NCBI GenBank assembly: GCA_031374935.1
Contig: JANMHB010000113.1
Location: 124,001-188,000 of the forward strand
DNA from: JACMLX01 sp031374935
GTDB lineage: Bacteria; Gemmatimonadota; Gemmatimonadetes; Gemmatimonadales; Gemmatimonadaceae
Length of the DNA: 64,000 nucleotides
Reading direction: 5' to 3'
Below the pieces are notes generated by a model that was not told where the DNA came from, did no database searches, and saw nothing but the letters and a program-made list of their open reading frames with translations. The first letter of the stretch is position 1. The number at the start of each line of letters is the position of its first letter. A program made the translations under genes and the position numbers. Below are positions 48,955 to 57,922 of the stretch, one piece after another.

Positions 48955-50034
48955 GTGATCAGCCCACCGACCAACCTTCTCGACCTTTCGCCTGCCGAGG
49001 CCCGCGAGGCCGTGCTCACCGCGCTCACGGAGCTCGGCCAGCCCGCGTATCGCGCCGATCAGGTCGTGCGCCGACTCTGGATCAATCCGGCGCCGGACTT
49101 CGACGCGATGACCGAGCTCCCGGCGGCACTGCGACGGGCCTTGCACGAACGATTCGTCCTGCCGCGGCTCACGCTGGCCGTCCGTCAGTCGTCGACCGAT
49201 GGCACCGAGAAGTTCCTGTTCACCCTCGCCGACGGTCAGAGCATCGAAACGGTGGCCATCCCCGATGGCGACCGCATGACCTTCTGCATTTCGTCGCAGG
49301 CGGGCTGTGCATTGGCCTGTGCGTTCTGTGCCACCGGCATGATGGGCTTCCAGCGCAATCTCGCGGTGCACGAAATCGCCGGGCAGGTGCGCGAACTGGC
49401 GATGCTCACGCCACCGGTCCGTGCCACAAACATCGTGTTCATGGGCATGGGTGAACCGCTCATGAACTGGAAGGCGGTCAGTCCGACGCTCACCATCCTC
49501 AACTCCCCCGAAGGACTGGGGATCGGGGCGCGGCACATCACCGTCAGCACCGTTGGTGTGCTGCCCGGCATCATTGCCCTCGGCGAACGCCCTGAGCAGT
49601 TCCGGCTCGCGATCTCGATCCACGCGCCCAACGATGAGCTGCGCCAGACGTTGATGCCGGTGAACACGAAGTTCCCGCTGGCGGACGTCATCGCGGCGGC
49701 GGCGGCCTTCGATCGACGCGTGACGTTCGAATACGTGATGCTCGGTGGCGTGAACGACCGGCGTGTGCATGCGGACGAGCTGGCGCAACTGGCGCGGGAT
49801 TGCCGCGCCTTCGTGAATCTGATCCCGCTGCATCCCGGAGGAGGCCTTGGCTTCGATCCGACTCCGCGCGAGACGATTCACCAGTTCGCGAACTGGATTC
49901 GCGACGACGGGGTCGAAGTGGCGATCCGGCGCAGTCGCGGTCTCGACATCAGTGCCGCCTGCGGTCAGCTCCGCGTGGAAAAGATCGGCCGCCGGCGAGA
50001 GCTGGCCACGCCGCCGGCCGGCGCTCAGGGGTGA
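48955..50034 (+). CDS. rlmN: Dual-specificity 23S rRNA/tRNA adenine-C2 methyltransferase RlmN
   Basis: A 359-residue radical-SAM methyltransferase that methylates A2503 of 23S rRNA and A37 of some tRNAs at C2. The Fe-S motif is CALACAFC (CxxxCxxC). The family segment GFQRNLAVHEIAGQV and the SAM/Gly motif FMGMGEPL are intact. The catalytic second Cys lies in the C-terminal SAACGQLRVE. The GTG at 48955 matches the family start and has TAGCTT 5 nt before it. The gene ends 10 bases into the convergent LytR_C gene, tail to tail. Confidence 0.95.
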   Translation: MISPPTNLLDLSPAEAREAVLTALTELGQPAYRADQVVRRLWINPAPDFDAMTELPAALRRALHERFVLPRLTLAVRQSSTDGTEKFLFTLADGQSIETVAIPDGDRMTFCISSQAGCALACAFCATGMMGFQRNLAVHEIAGQVRELAMLTPPVRATNIVFMGMGEPLMNWKAVSPTLTILNSPEGLGIGARHITVSTVGVLPGIIALGERPEQFRLAISIHAPNDELRQTLMPVNTKFPLADVIAAAAAFDRRVTFEYVMLGGVNDRRVHADELAQLARDCRAFVNLIPLHPGGGLGFDPTPRETIHQFANWIRDDGVEVAIRRSRGLDISAACGQLRVEKIGRRRELATPPAGAQG

Positions 50035-50462
50035 AACGATTCGCCAGTCGGGCGATAGCTGCTTCCGAGTGTCACCGTGAGATCGAGTCCGCGATCGAGT
50101 GAGTCCCTGCCGCGGTCGATCCGTGCACCACCAAGCACGCGCGCGAGTCGCTCGGCGGCCTCTGGCTTGTTGGTGTAGTCGATGATGAGCGTCTCGCTCC
50201 GGCGTCCCTTCGGGTCGTTCGTCCAACCGACGACGTCGAACCCCCGATCACGAAGCAGAAAGGTCGCACGCTTGGCCAATCCGGTCACCCCACTCGCATT
50301 CAACACCTCCACCACGATGCGCTGCCCCTGAGGAGCGCTGGTCGTATCCCCCGGATCGGTGCGCCCAAGTCCGGTGATGGCAGCCTCGCGCGACCAGAAA
50401 AGCAGCACCAAGGCAATGGCCACGGCAAGCGCTCCCGCCGCCAGCAATCGACCACGGGTCAT
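50025..50462 (-). CDS. LytR_C-domain membrane-anchored protein
   Basis: A 145-residue protein with an N-terminal membrane anchor (about 3-24, LLAAGALAVAIALVLLFW) and a LytR C-terminal-type domain (about 52-130; VVEVLNASGVTGLAKRATFLLRDRGFDVV). It has no LCP catalytic domain. The ATG overlaps the stop of the HD-domain (YqeK-like) gene (ATGA). Single LytR_C proteins are often encoded next to YqeK, RsfS or NadD genes, which matches this order, but the function is unknown. Confidence 0.8.
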   Translation of the reverse strand: MTRGRLLAAGALAVAIALVLLFWSREAAITGLGRTDPGDTTSAPQGQRIVVEVLNASGVTGLAKRATFLLRDRGFDVVGWTNDPKGRRSETLIIDYTNKPEAAERLARVLGGARIDRGRDSLDRGLDLTVTLGSSYRPTGESFHP

Positions 50463-51007
50463 CGCACTGCGTTCCACATCGCCACCGTTTCCGGATGCAA
50501 TCCCTTCCCTTCGCGTAGGGACCATTCGAGTCGGCTCTTTACCACCTGTCGAAACACGCCGGCGAAGTCCTCCGGTACCAGCTGGGCGAGCCAGGCGCGC
50601 TCGGCGACCATGAACTTTCGACCCGGCTCGAGAAAGTCGGCCATGAAGAGTGCCTGCCCGGTACGCGTCCAACCGGGATTGCCAAGCGTATGCCACCGGA
50701 TCGCCTCGATCACGTCGTGACGACGCTCTCCGAGTGATTCGAGACGTGCGGCGCACGCCGGGCCGTGAAGAATCTCGACCGGCGCCACCGCATCGCACGA
50801 CAACTCGCGCAGCAGCGGCTCCGCGGCGTCGCGGAGTGCATCGTGCAGCATCCCCGCATCGTGCCACGCCGCGCGTTCGGCGGCGTCGATGCCCATGCGC
50901 GTGGCCCAGCTGTCGAGCAGCATCGTGACACGGGTGATGTGCTCCCGCCGCTTCGGCGAGGCGATGGCCCACAGCGGGAGTTCCGGTTCGAGCCGCGTCG
51001 GAGTCAT
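50459..51007 (-). CDS. YqeK-family HD-domain Ap4A hydrolase-like protein
   Basis: A 182-residue HD protein. It has HDAGMLHD (metal-binding His-Asp pair), EILHGPACAARL (the second His) and IRWHTLGNPGWTRTGQALFMADFLEPGR, all matching the YqeK pattern. YqeK proteins hydrolyse Ap4A to ADP with an iron site. The ATG overlaps the stop of panC (ATGA), and the LytR_C gene follows the same way. The more usual neighbours of yqeK (nadD, rsfS) are not here. Confidence 0.85.
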   Translation of the reverse strand: MTPTRLEPELPLWAIASPKRREHITRVTMLLDSWATRMGIDAAERAAWHDAGMLHDALRDAAEPLLRELSCDAVAPVEILHGPACAARLESLGERRHDVIEAIRWHTLGNPGWTRTGQALFMADFLEPGRKFMVAERAWLAQLVPEDFAGVFRQVVKSRLEWSLREGKGLHPETVAMWNAVR

Positions 51008-51873
51008 GGGGTTGGTGCGGGGAACGGATCGCTGAGGCGATGGTTGTCGAGGAGGCGTGTGCTGCCCACCCGGGCAGCCAGCAGCACGAAGGCAGCGGCG
51101 CACGCGGCGTCGACCGGGTCGAGCCGGTCAGGATCGACGATGGCCAGATAGTCCACCGTCACGCGTGGCTCCTGCGCCAGACGCGCGAGGCCGATCGCGG
51201 TGAGCGCCGCCGGGTCTGTCACGCCATCACGGGCGAAGACGGAGTGAATGTCCCGTAGCGCCGCCGACAGCGCGCGTGCTGCAGTTCGATCCGCAATGCT
51301 CAGATACCGATTTCTGCTCGACATCGCGAGCCCGTCCGCTTCGCGCACGATCGGCGCGATGTCCAGCGTCACCGGGATATCGAGATCGCGAACCAGCGCA
51401 CGGATCAGCGTTGCCTGCTGCAGATCCTTCTGCCCGAAAACCGCGAGATCGGGCTGCACCAGATTGAAGAGCTTCGTGACGACCGTCAGCACCCCGGCAA
51501 AGTGCCCCGGCCGGATCGCGCCCTCCCACCGGCCGGCGATCAATTCCGGCACCACGGAGACCACGCGGGCACCGGGATACATGACGTCGACTCCAGGCAC
51601 GAACGCGATCGTGGTGCCATGTGACTCGGCGGCAGCGAGGTCGGCAGCCTCGGTTCGTGGATACTTCGTGAGGTCCTCGGTGGGACCGAACTGCAACGGA
51701 TTGACGAAGATGCTCAACACGACGCTGCCGCACTGGGATCGGGCCCGATCGAGCAGTGACAGATGCCCCGCATGGAGCGCACCCATCGTCGGCACGAACC
51801 CGATGCGTTCTCCGCGGCGCCGTGCGGCGGCAACGGCCGCGCGCAGCCCGATGGCATCCCGGATCACCTGCAT
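51004..51873 (-). CDS. panC: Pantothenate synthetase
   Basis: A 289-residue enzyme that joins pantoate and beta-alanine with ATP, the last pantothenate step. Signatures: PTMGALHAGHLSL (HxGH), SIFVNPLQFGPTEDLTKYPR, and VFGQKDLQQATLI, with LAMSSRNRYLS as the KMSKS-like loop. The ATG at 51873 is one base after the panB stop; the longer frame upstream lies in panB. It is translationally linked to the HD gene that follows. Confidence 0.95.
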   Translation of the reverse strand: MQVIRDAIGLRAAVAAARRRGERIGFVPTMGALHAGHLSLLDRARSQCGSVVLSIFVNPLQFGPTEDLTKYPRTEAADLAAAESHGTTIAFVPGVDVMYPGARVVSVVPELIAGRWEGAIRPGHFAGVLTVVTKLFNLVQPDLAVFGQKDLQQATLIRALVRDLDIPVTLDIAPIVREADGLAMSSRNRYLSIADRTAARALSAALRDIHSVFARDGVTDPAALTAIGLARLAQEPRVTVDYLAIVDPDRLDPVDAACAAAFVLLAARVGSTRLLDNHRLSDPFPAPTP

Positions 51874-51874
51874 C

Positions 51875-52714
51875 TCAGGAGAAACTCGTCGCGTCGTCCG
51901 GATAGCGTCCGGCCCGGACATCATCGGCGTACTCACTCACCGCGGTCTTCACGATTCCCGCGACATCGGCGTACCGCTTGAGAAACTTCGGTTTGAACCC
52001 TTCGTTGAGTCCGATCAGATCCGGCAGCACCAGGATCTGCCCGTCGCACCCGGCGCCGGCACCGATGCCAATGGTGGGGATCTGCAGTGCGGCGGTGATC
52101 TCTGCGGACAGCGCCGCAGGCATCAGCTCCAGCACCAACGCAAAGGCGCCCGCCTGCTGCAATGCGAGCGAGTCCTCTGTCAGTTGTGCCGCGACGGCTG
52201 CTTCGCGGCCCTGCACGCGTGCGCCGCTGAGCGCGGTGTCGCTTTGTGGCGTGTAGCCGATGTGACCCATCACCGGGATCCCGGCATCGACGCACGCGCG
52301 AACCGCATCGATGGCCGCGCGACCGGCACCTTCGAGCTTCACCGCCGTCGCACCGGTTTCGGCCATGGCACGGCCCGCATTCCGAACCGCCTCGACGCTA
52401 CTCACCTGGTACGTCATCCAGGGCATGTCGAAGATGAGCATCGCCCGCCTCAGTCCCCGCCGCACGGCGGCGCAATGCCAGATCATCTGATCGAGCGTGA
52501 CCTGTCGCGTCGAGTCGTGACCGGCGATGACCATACCCAGCGAGTCACCGACCAGGACCATGTCGACTCCGGCCGCATCCACCAGCCGGGCGAAGAGGAC
52601 ATCGTAGGCCGTGCTGGCGACGATCTTCCGACCTGACGCTTTCATCAGCCCCAGGTCGCGGATGGTGACCGGCTTGCCCGACGTTGCCAGTGGGGGCGTG
52701 ATCTCTGCGCTCAT
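51875..52714 (-). CDS. panB: 3-methyl-2-oxobutanoate hydroxymethyltransferase
   Basis: A 279-residue enzyme making ketopantoate from 2-oxoisovalerate and methylene-tetrahydrofolate. Metal and substrate residues are in VDMVLVGDSLGMVIAGHDSTRQVTL, VKLEGAG, MGHIGYTPQ and PTIGIGAGAGCDGQ, and it ends in the C-terminal NEGFKPKFLKRYAD. I chose the ATG at 52714 because GAGGAAGG lies just before it; the earlier TTG is less likely. It needs folate, and the folB-folK genes lie directly upstream on the strand. panC follows. Confidence 0.96.
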   Translation of the reverse strand: MSAEITPPLATSGKPVTIRDLGLMKASGRKIVASTAYDVLFARLVDAAGVDMVLVGDSLGMVIAGHDSTRQVTLDQMIWHCAAVRRGLRRAMLIFDMPWMTYQVSSVEAVRNAGRAMAETGATAVKLEGAGRAAIDAVRACVDAGIPVMGHIGYTPQSDTALSGARVQGREAAVAAQLTEDSLALQQAGAFALVLELMPAALSAEITAALQIPTIGIGAGAGCDGQILVLPDLIGLNEGFKPKFLKRYADVAGIVKTAVSEYADDVRAGRYPDDATSFS

Positions 52715-52724
52715 TCCTTCCTCA

Positions 52725-53252
52725 TCAGGCAACGGTTTCCCATGAGCCGGACCAGCGACGCCGCTCGCGCGAGCTGTCGCTGCCGGCGGTGTCCATCCCG
52801 GCGTGCACCTGCGCCGCGGCCATCGCCTCGGCCGCCCCCGCCACGCCGATCAGGGCAGCCAACTCACGCTGCCAGAATGCGCGATCGATGAGCCCGGGAT
52901 GCGGGACCAACAGCGTCGCGGACCCGATGACGACATCACTGGCATACACGATGTCCAGATCGAGCGTTCGCGGCCCCTTGGCCGCGGTTCGCTGCCTGCC
53001 GTGCATCGCCTCGATCGACTGCAATTCGGTCAGCAGAGACGCAAGGCTGATGCGGCACTCGACCATCGCCATCTGATTCAGGAATGGCGGTTGCGCCGGA
53101 CCGATCGCTTCCGTCTCCTCGAACGGCGACGCAGCAAGGAGGGTCACCCCGGCGATCTGTTCGAGCGCCTGCAACCCACTGCGCAACAACTCGTACCGGT
53201 CGTCGAGATTCGAGCCGAGTGCAATCGCCACCTGCACTGGTGCCGCCGTCAT
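52725..53252 (-). CDS. folK: 2-amino-4-hydroxy-6-hydroxymethyldihydropteridine pyrophosphokinase
   Basis: A 175-residue enzyme that moves pyrophosphate from ATP to 6-hydroxymethyl-dihydropterin. The signature AIALGSNLDDR and the HPPK pattern PFLNQMAMVE and GPRTLDLDIVY (two Asp for Mg2+) followed by PHPGLIDRAFW are all there. A tail of about 25 residues is rich in Ser and Arg and not conserved. The ATG overlaps the folB stop (ATGA). It is coupled to folB, and panB starts 10 bases later. Confidence 0.93.
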   Translation of the reverse strand: MTAAPVQVAIALGSNLDDRYELLRSGLQALEQIAGVTLLAASPFEETEAIGPAQPPFLNQMAMVECRISLASLLTELQSIEAMHGRQRTAAKGPRTLDLDIVYASDVVIGSATLLVPHPGLIDRAFWQRELAALIGVAGAAEAMAAAQVHAGMDTAGSDSSRERRRWSGSWETVA

Positions 53253-53605
53253 GACCGCACACCATCGTGCACCACCACTTCGGCGCAGTCGAGTGGTCCC
53301 GGGAGTGCGACATGCGGCTTGCGCACGGCAACGCGGGCCCCGACGATGGTGGGGTGGGCCATCGCTGTCTGGAGCAGTCGGCGGGCGATGTGTTCGAGGT
53401 AGAGGAGCGGCGGCGATCCCAGCGCTTCAGCGGCCATGCGGTAGAGGTCACGGTAGTCCACGGCGATCGCGTCGCCGGCAGCCGGCGCGGCCCACACCGT
53501 GACATCGATGGCCAACGGTTGCGGCAGCTCGCGCTCGTGCGGAAGCACGCCCACGCACGTGTGGAACTGCATGTTTCGCAACGTGATCTCAACGCTCGAT
53601 GACAT
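53249..53605 (-). CDS. folB: Dihydroneopterin aldolase
   Basis: A 118-residue tetrahydrobiopterin-fold enzyme making 6-hydroxymethyl-dihydropterin. Catalytic pattern: TCVGVLPHERELPQPLAIDVTV, and the later pocket residues in LLYLEHIARRLLQTA and VRKPHVALPG. It is the first gene of a folB-folK pair. A TAACTTGC element stands about 40 nt before the ATG. trpA lies 78 bases upstream on the same strand. Confidence 0.93.
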   Translation of the reverse strand: MSSSVEITLRNMQFHTCVGVLPHERELPQPLAIDVTVWAAPAAGDAIAVDYRDLYRMAAEALGSPPLLYLEHIARRLLQTAMAHPTIVGARVAVRKPHVALPGPLDCAEVVVHDGVRS

Positions 53606-53642
53606 GCGGCGGCGGTGGGTGGAAGCGTGCGCGGGCGGACGG

Positions 53643-53650
53643 GCAAGTTA
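53643..53650 (-). promoter_or_regulatory. Promoter-like element TAACTTGC before folB
   Basis: TAACTTGC on the minus strand lies in the 78-base gap between trpA and folB and has the same TAACTT core as the rplU promoter. No clear -35 hexamer is visible at 17 bp. Confidence 0.35.
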
Positions 53651-53683
53651 GCGACGCGAGCGGCGGCGACGCGATGACACGAG

Positions 53684-54475
53684 CTACATGGTGCGATCGA
53701 GTCCCGCGCGCAACTCGCGCACCAATGACAGGGCGTCGTCCACCGAGGTTTCGGCACGGCTGACGATCGCGCTGCCCACGACCACGCCGTCCGCCATCTG
53801 CGCCACTTGCGCCGCCTGATCCGCGGTGCTGATCCCGAACCCAACGCAGATTGGCAACGTCGTCGCCTGCCGCAGCCGGTCGAGTGTCGCGGACAGATCG
53901 CCGGCCAGGGTGTCCTTGGCACCCGTCACCCCGAGTCGGCTGATCAGGTACACGAACCCACTGCCGTGACGGGCAATCTCCGCCATCCGTTCCGCGGGCG
54001 TCGTCGGCGCCACCAGTCGGACATATGCCAGTGGCGACATACCCAGCCACGCCTCGCGTTCCGGATCGGCACCCACCGGAAGGTCGGTGATGAGGATCCC
54101 TGAAACGCCCGCGTCCGCAGCCCGCTGCAGCGCGTCCGGGCCTGCATTCATGACCGGATTCAGATAACTGAAGAGCACAACCGGAATCGACAAACCAGCG
54201 GTGTGCACCATCTCGAGTGCGGCATCGAAGTTGATCCCATGCTCGATGGCGATCTGCGAACTGCGCTGGATGACCGGACCGTCGGCGAGCGGATCCGAGA
54301 ACGGCACGCCGAGTTCGATGCAATCGGCCCCTGCCGCCTCGAGGCCCTGCAGCAACGCCGCGGAGCGCTCACGATCGGGGTGGCCCGCCGTCACATACGT
54401 CACGAGAGCCTTCCGGCCCGTGGCCCGCAGTGCCGTCATGTGCTCACTCAGATGCGCGGCACCGGTGGTGGTCAT
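53684..54475 (-). CDS. trpA: Tryptophan synthase alpha chain
   Basis: A 263-residue TIM barrel that splits indole-3-glycerol phosphate and passes indole to TrpB. Catalytic Glu and Asp are in IELGVPFSDPLADGP. The phosphate site is GVTGAKDTL and GFGISTADQAAQV. The ATG at 54475 overlaps the trpB stop (ATGA), consistent with translation coupling to trpB. Confidence 0.96.
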   Translation of the reverse strand: MTTTGAAHLSEHMTALRATGRKALVTYVTAGHPDRERSAALLQGLEAAGADCIELGVPFSDPLADGPVIQRSSQIAIEHGINFDAALEMVHTAGLSIPVVLFSYLNPVMNAGPDALQRAADAGVSGILITDLPVGADPEREAWLGMSPLAYVRLVAPTTPAERMAEIARHGSGFVYLISRLGVTGAKDTLAGDLSATLDRLRQATTLPICVGFGISTADQAAQVAQMADGVVVGSAIVSRAETSVDDALSLVRELRAGLDRTM

Positions 54476-55677
54476 TCGACCTCCATGATCGGATGCTGCA
54501 TCATGGTGCCGACATCCTTGTCGCCGCGACCGGAGACACAAAGCAGGATCGGCTCCGCCTCGCTCCAGCGGCCGGCGTTGTCAGCGATCCACGCCACAGC
54601 GTGCGCCGTCTCGAGCGCGGGAATGATCCCTTCGAGCCGGCTGAGCAGCGCAACACCGCGCAGCGCCGCATCGTCCGTCACCGCCACGTACTCGGCGCGC
54701 CCGGTGGTCTTCATGAATGCGTGTTCCGGGCCGACGCCGGGATAGTCCAGGCCCGCGCTGATGCTGTGCGCCGGGTGCACCTGCCCGTTCTCGTCCTGGA
54801 GCAGCAACGACAGCGAGCCATGCAGCACGCCGGGTGTGCCGGTGCTGAGCGTGGCGGAGTGACGTCCGGTGAGCACCCCTTCACCGGCCGCCTCGACGCC
54901 GACCAGTTCCACCTCGCGATCGGGGACGAAGGCGTGAAAGATGCCCATCGCATTCGACCCGCCGCCGACGCACGCCACGACCGTCGTGGGCAGCCGGCCG
55001 ACGATCTGCAGCATCTGCGCGCGCGCTTCCCGGCCGATGCAGGCATGAAAATCCCGCACCATCCGCGGATACGGAGCCGGACCGACCACGCTGCCGATGA
55101 TGTAGTGGCTGCTGTCGACGTTGGTGACCCAGTCCCGGATCGCCTCACTGGTGGCATCCTTCAGCGTGCGCGTGCCGCCCGTCACGGGAACGACCGTTGC
55201 ACCGAGCAACTGCATGCGAAAGACGTTGAGGCTCTGTCGGTGGGTGTCCTCTTCCCCCATGTAGACCACACACTCGAGCCCGAACTTGGCACAGACGGTG
55301 GCCGTGGCGACACCATGCTGTCCGGCGCCGGTCTCCGCAATGATGCGGCGCTTCCCCATGCGGATGGCCAGCAGCACCTGCGCCAGCGCGTTGTTGATCT
55401 TGTGCGCACCGGTGTGACAGAGATCTTCGCGCTTGAGCCAGACCGGTGCGCCCACGCGCGCCGACAGTCGGGGCGCAAAACCGAGCGGCGTCTCGCGGCC
55501 GACGAACGATGCCAGCAGTCCGTTCAGTTCCGCCTGGAACGCCGCGTCCGACTTGATCGCCTCGTAGGCCTGCGACAGCTCGTCGAGTGCCGGAATGAGT
55601 GTCTCGGGAACGTAGCGTCCACCGAACGGTCCGAACCGGTCGCTCGGAATCACCACCTGCTCCTGCATCGTTGCCAT
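54472..55677 (-). CDS. trpB: Tryptophan synthase beta chain
   Basis: A 401-residue PLP enzyme. The Schiff-base Lys is K93 in HTGAHKINNAL; the catalytic Glu lies in RRIIAETGAGQHGVATAT, and the phosphate loop is GGGSNAMG. It is the standard TrpB1 type, starting right after the trpF stop (TAA-ATG). Overlaps trpA. Confidence 0.97.
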   Translation of the reverse strand: MATMQEQVVIPSDRFGPFGGRYVPETLIPALDELSQAYEAIKSDAAFQAELNGLLASFVGRETPLGFAPRLSARVGAPVWLKREDLCHTGAHKINNALAQVLLAIRMGKRRIIAETGAGQHGVATATVCAKFGLECVVYMGEEDTHRQSLNVFRMQLLGATVVPVTGGTRTLKDATSEAIRDWVTNVDSSHYIIGSVVGPAPYPRMVRDFHACIGREARAQMLQIVGRLPTTVVACVGGGSNAMGIFHAFVPDREVELVGVEAAGEGVLTGRHSATLSTGTPGVLHGSLSLLLQDENGQVHPAHSISAGLDYPGVGPEHAFMKTTGRAEYVAVTDDAALRGVALLSRLEGIIPALETAHAVAWIADNAGRWSEAEPILLCVSGRGDKDVGTMMQHPIMEVE

Positions 55678-56370
55678 TTACTCCACTCCTGCAAGGGATA
55701 ACTGCTCGTCAGCCCCGCTGTCGCCGCGCGCGGCCGCGATGAATCGCTGCAGCTTCGCGTGATCCTTGATGCCGGGTGCCGATTCGACCCCCGATGACAC
55801 ATCCACAACATCCGGCGCCAGCAGCCGGATCCCGGTCGCGACGTTCTCCGGCGTCAGTCCACCGGCGAGGATCAGCAACGCGCGCGACTCCGAGGCCTCA
55901 CGCACCCTGCGCAGCGGCGTGACCAGTGCTCGCCAGTCCAGCGACACGCCGGTTCCGCCAAGCGTGCCAGGCACCAGCGCATCGAGGACGACACCGTCCG
56001 CCACCGCGAAGAGTTCCGCAGCGCGCGACGCATCGAACGCCTGCGGCGGCACGCGCAGCGCCGCCCAGATGCCGCCGGGCCAGCGCTCGCGCAGATCCAG
56101 CACCATGGCGGGCGACGGATCGCCATGCAGTTGCACGATGTCTGCACCGGCCGCCATTGCGTTGCGCACGATATCGTCCACGGGTTCATGCCCAACCACC
56201 ACCACACGAATGGCCGTGCCAGCCTGGGCGAAGACAATGCGCGCCGCTTCAGGCGACACCCGCCGTGGTCCACCAGCCAGAATCGCCCCGACATAGCGCG
56301 CTCCGGCCAGCGTCGCCGCCGCAGCATCCGTGGGGCGGACGAGCCCGCAGATCTTGGCGCCGGCGCTCAT
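55678..56370 (-). CDS. trpF: Phosphoribosylanthranilate isomerase
   Basis: A 230-residue TIM barrel of the Amadori rearrangement step of tryptophan synthesis. Catalytic Cys is in AKICGLVRPTDA, and Asp is in the VVLDALVPG-type segment; the phosphate site is ILAGGLTPENV and DVSSGVES. It lies between trpC (3-base gap) and trpB (no gap). Confidence 0.95.
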   Translation of the reverse strand: MSAGAKICGLVRPTDAAAATLAGARYVGAILAGGPRRVSPEAARIVFAQAGTAIRVVVVGHEPVDDIVRNAMAAGADIVQLHGDPSPAMVLDLRERWPGGIWAALRVPPQAFDASRAAELFAVADGVVLDALVPGTLGGTGVSLDWRALVTPLRRVREASESRALLILAGGLTPENVATGIRLLAPDVVDVSSGVESAPGIKDHAKLQRFIAAARGDSGADEQLSLAGVE

Positions 56371-56373
56371 GAC

Positions 56374-57204
56374 TCAGCCGCGTCGTGGCGCACGGGCCAC
56401 ACCCGTCAACGCACGCACGGCATCGACGGGGGCTGCTGACGCCGACACCGAGGACCCGACGAGCACCGCATCAGCGCCGCAAGACGCCGCGCGTTCGACG
56501 TCGGCGCGCGAGTTGACACCGCTCTCATAGATCGCGATGTGCGTGACCGGAATGAGCGGCAGCAGGCGTTCGCAGGTCTGCATCTCCACTTCGAGCGTCT
56601 CGAGATCACGGTTGTTGACGCCGATCAGCAGCGCGCCGGACATGAGCGCATCGACCAACTCATCCTCGTCACGCACTTCGACCAGCGGTTCGATGCCAAG
56701 CGTGCGGGCGACGAAGACCAGGTCAACCAGCTGCTCAGCCGGCATCGCGCGCGCGATGAGCAGCGCCGCCGAGGCACCGGCCTGCCGCGCCTCGACCAAT
56801 TGGACCGCATCCGTGATGAAATCCTTGCGGATGCATGGCACCAGCCGGAGTGCCGCCGCAATCCCGAGGTCATCGAGCGACCCGCCAAACTCCGTCGGTT
56901 CGGTCAGGATCGAGACTGCCGTTGCGCCGCCGGAGGCATATGCCCGCACCTGCTGGTCGGCGTCGAGCGCTGTGTTGATCGCCCCTTTCGATGGTGACCG
57001 GCGCTTGAGCTCCGCGATCACCTTCACGTCGTCGCGCGCCGACAGGGCGGCCAAAAGATCGGCGCCGGCGGGTGCCTCGAGCGCCATCGCAAACCGTTCC
57101 GAAAACGGGACGTGGGCCCGGGCCGCGGCCGCTCGTTCAGCCGATGCCGAGCTCAGCCGGAGAAGTGGGCCGGCGGGCGGTTTCCATGGACGAGCCACTT
57201 GCAT
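56374..57204 (-). CDS. trpC: Indole-3-glycerol phosphate synthase
   Basis: A 276-residue TIM barrel. Catalytic Lys and Glu: VIAELKRRSPSKG, RKDFITD, GVNNRDLETLEV and IYESGVNSRADVERA. It is the first gene of trpC-F-B-A. The ATG at 57204 gives the normal family start. The 106-base gap to divergent lexA carries direct repeats, a palindrome and a TAGATTGC promoter-like element. trpD is elsewhere (59611-60648) and trpE/trpG are not in the window. Confidence 0.95.
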   Translation of the reverse strand: MQVARPWKPPAGPLLRLSSASAERAAAARAHVPFSERFAMALEAPAGADLLAALSARDDVKVIAELKRRSPSKGAINTALDADQQVRAYASGGATAVSILTEPTEFGGSLDDLGIAAALRLVPCIRKDFITDAVQLVEARQAGASAALLIARAMPAEQLVDLVFVARTLGIEPLVEVRDEDELVDALMSGALLIGVNNRDLETLEVEMQTCERLLPLIPVTHIAIYESGVNSRADVERAASCGADAVLVGSSVSASAAPVDAVRALTGVARAPRRG

Positions 57205-57214
57205 TTCGGGATTC

Positions 57215-57269
57215 CTTCGGCAATAGTCTTCGGCAGTTCTTCGGGGCGATCGCCCAGCACCGCAATCTA
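57215..57269. promoter_or_regulatory. Direct repeats, palindrome and promoter-like element between trpC and lexA
   Basis: CTTCGGCA occurs at 57215-57222 and 57228-57235, and a near copy, CTTCGGGG, at 57239-57246. The palindrome GGCGATCGCC is at 57245-57254. On the minus strand TAGATTGC (57262-57269) is a possible -10-type element for the trp operon. Together they look like an operator region, though neither repeat matches a known LexA box. Confidence 0.4.
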
Positions 57270-57310
57270 TCGCAGTCCCTTCGTCCTCTGCATCCGCCGG
57301 AGTCGGTCCC

Positions 57311-57922
57311 ATGTCGCTCACCAAGCGCCAGCGCGAAATTCTCACTTTCCTGACGGTCTCGGCCGACGAGAACGGCTACGCGCCCAGTTTCGAGGAGATC
57401 GCCGAGAATTTTGGCTTCACCAGCCTCGCGACGGTCCACGAGCACCTGAGCAATCTGGAGCGCAAGGGCTACATCCGGCGCGGCTACAACGAGAGCAGGG
57501 CCATTGAGATCCTGCCCTCGGAAGCGTCGCCGCGCTTCGTCGAACTGCCGCTGCTCGGCCTGGTGGCGGCTGGCATGCCGATCGAAGCCGCAGTGACCGG
57601 TGAGACGATGGCGATTCCGCCGGACATGCTGCGCAAGACGGGGAGCCACTACGTCCTGAAGGTCCGCGGCAACTCGATGATCGACGAGCAGATTCGTGAC
57701 GGTGACTTCGTCGTCGTGAACGAGCGCAAGACAGCCGACAACGGCGAAATGGTGATCGCACTGCTCGAACGCACCTCAGCCACCGTGAAGCGGTACTACC
57801 GCGAGAAGGACGGGCGGATTCGGCTCCAGCCAGCCAATGACGCGATGGAGCCGATCTTCACCGACGAGCGGAATCTGCTCATCCAAGGCGTGGTGGTCGG
57901 CGTCCTGCGCCGGTACTCGTGA
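57311..57922 (+). CDS. lexA: LexA repressor
   Basis: A 203-residue repressor-protease of the SOS response. It has an N-terminal winged helix (about 1-65; PSFEEIAENFGFTSLATVHEHLSNL) and a C-terminal S24 peptidase domain. The self-cleavage bond is Ala87-Gly88 (LVAAGMP), the catalytic Ser is S122 (GNSMID) and the Lys is K160 (ATVKRYY). Its length matches the family. The next gene starts by TGATG or GTGA overlap at the stop. The trpC-lexA gap carries repeats. Confidence 0.96.
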   Translation: MSLTKRQREILTFLTVSADENGYAPSFEEIAENFGFTSLATVHEHLSNLERKGYIRRGYNESRAIEILPSEASPRFVELPLLGLVAAGMPIEAAVTGETMAIPPDMLRKTGSHYVLKVRGNSMIDEQIRDGDFVVVNERKTADNGEMVIALLERTSATVKRYYREKDGRIRLQPANDAMEPIFTDERNLLIQGVVVGVLRRYS

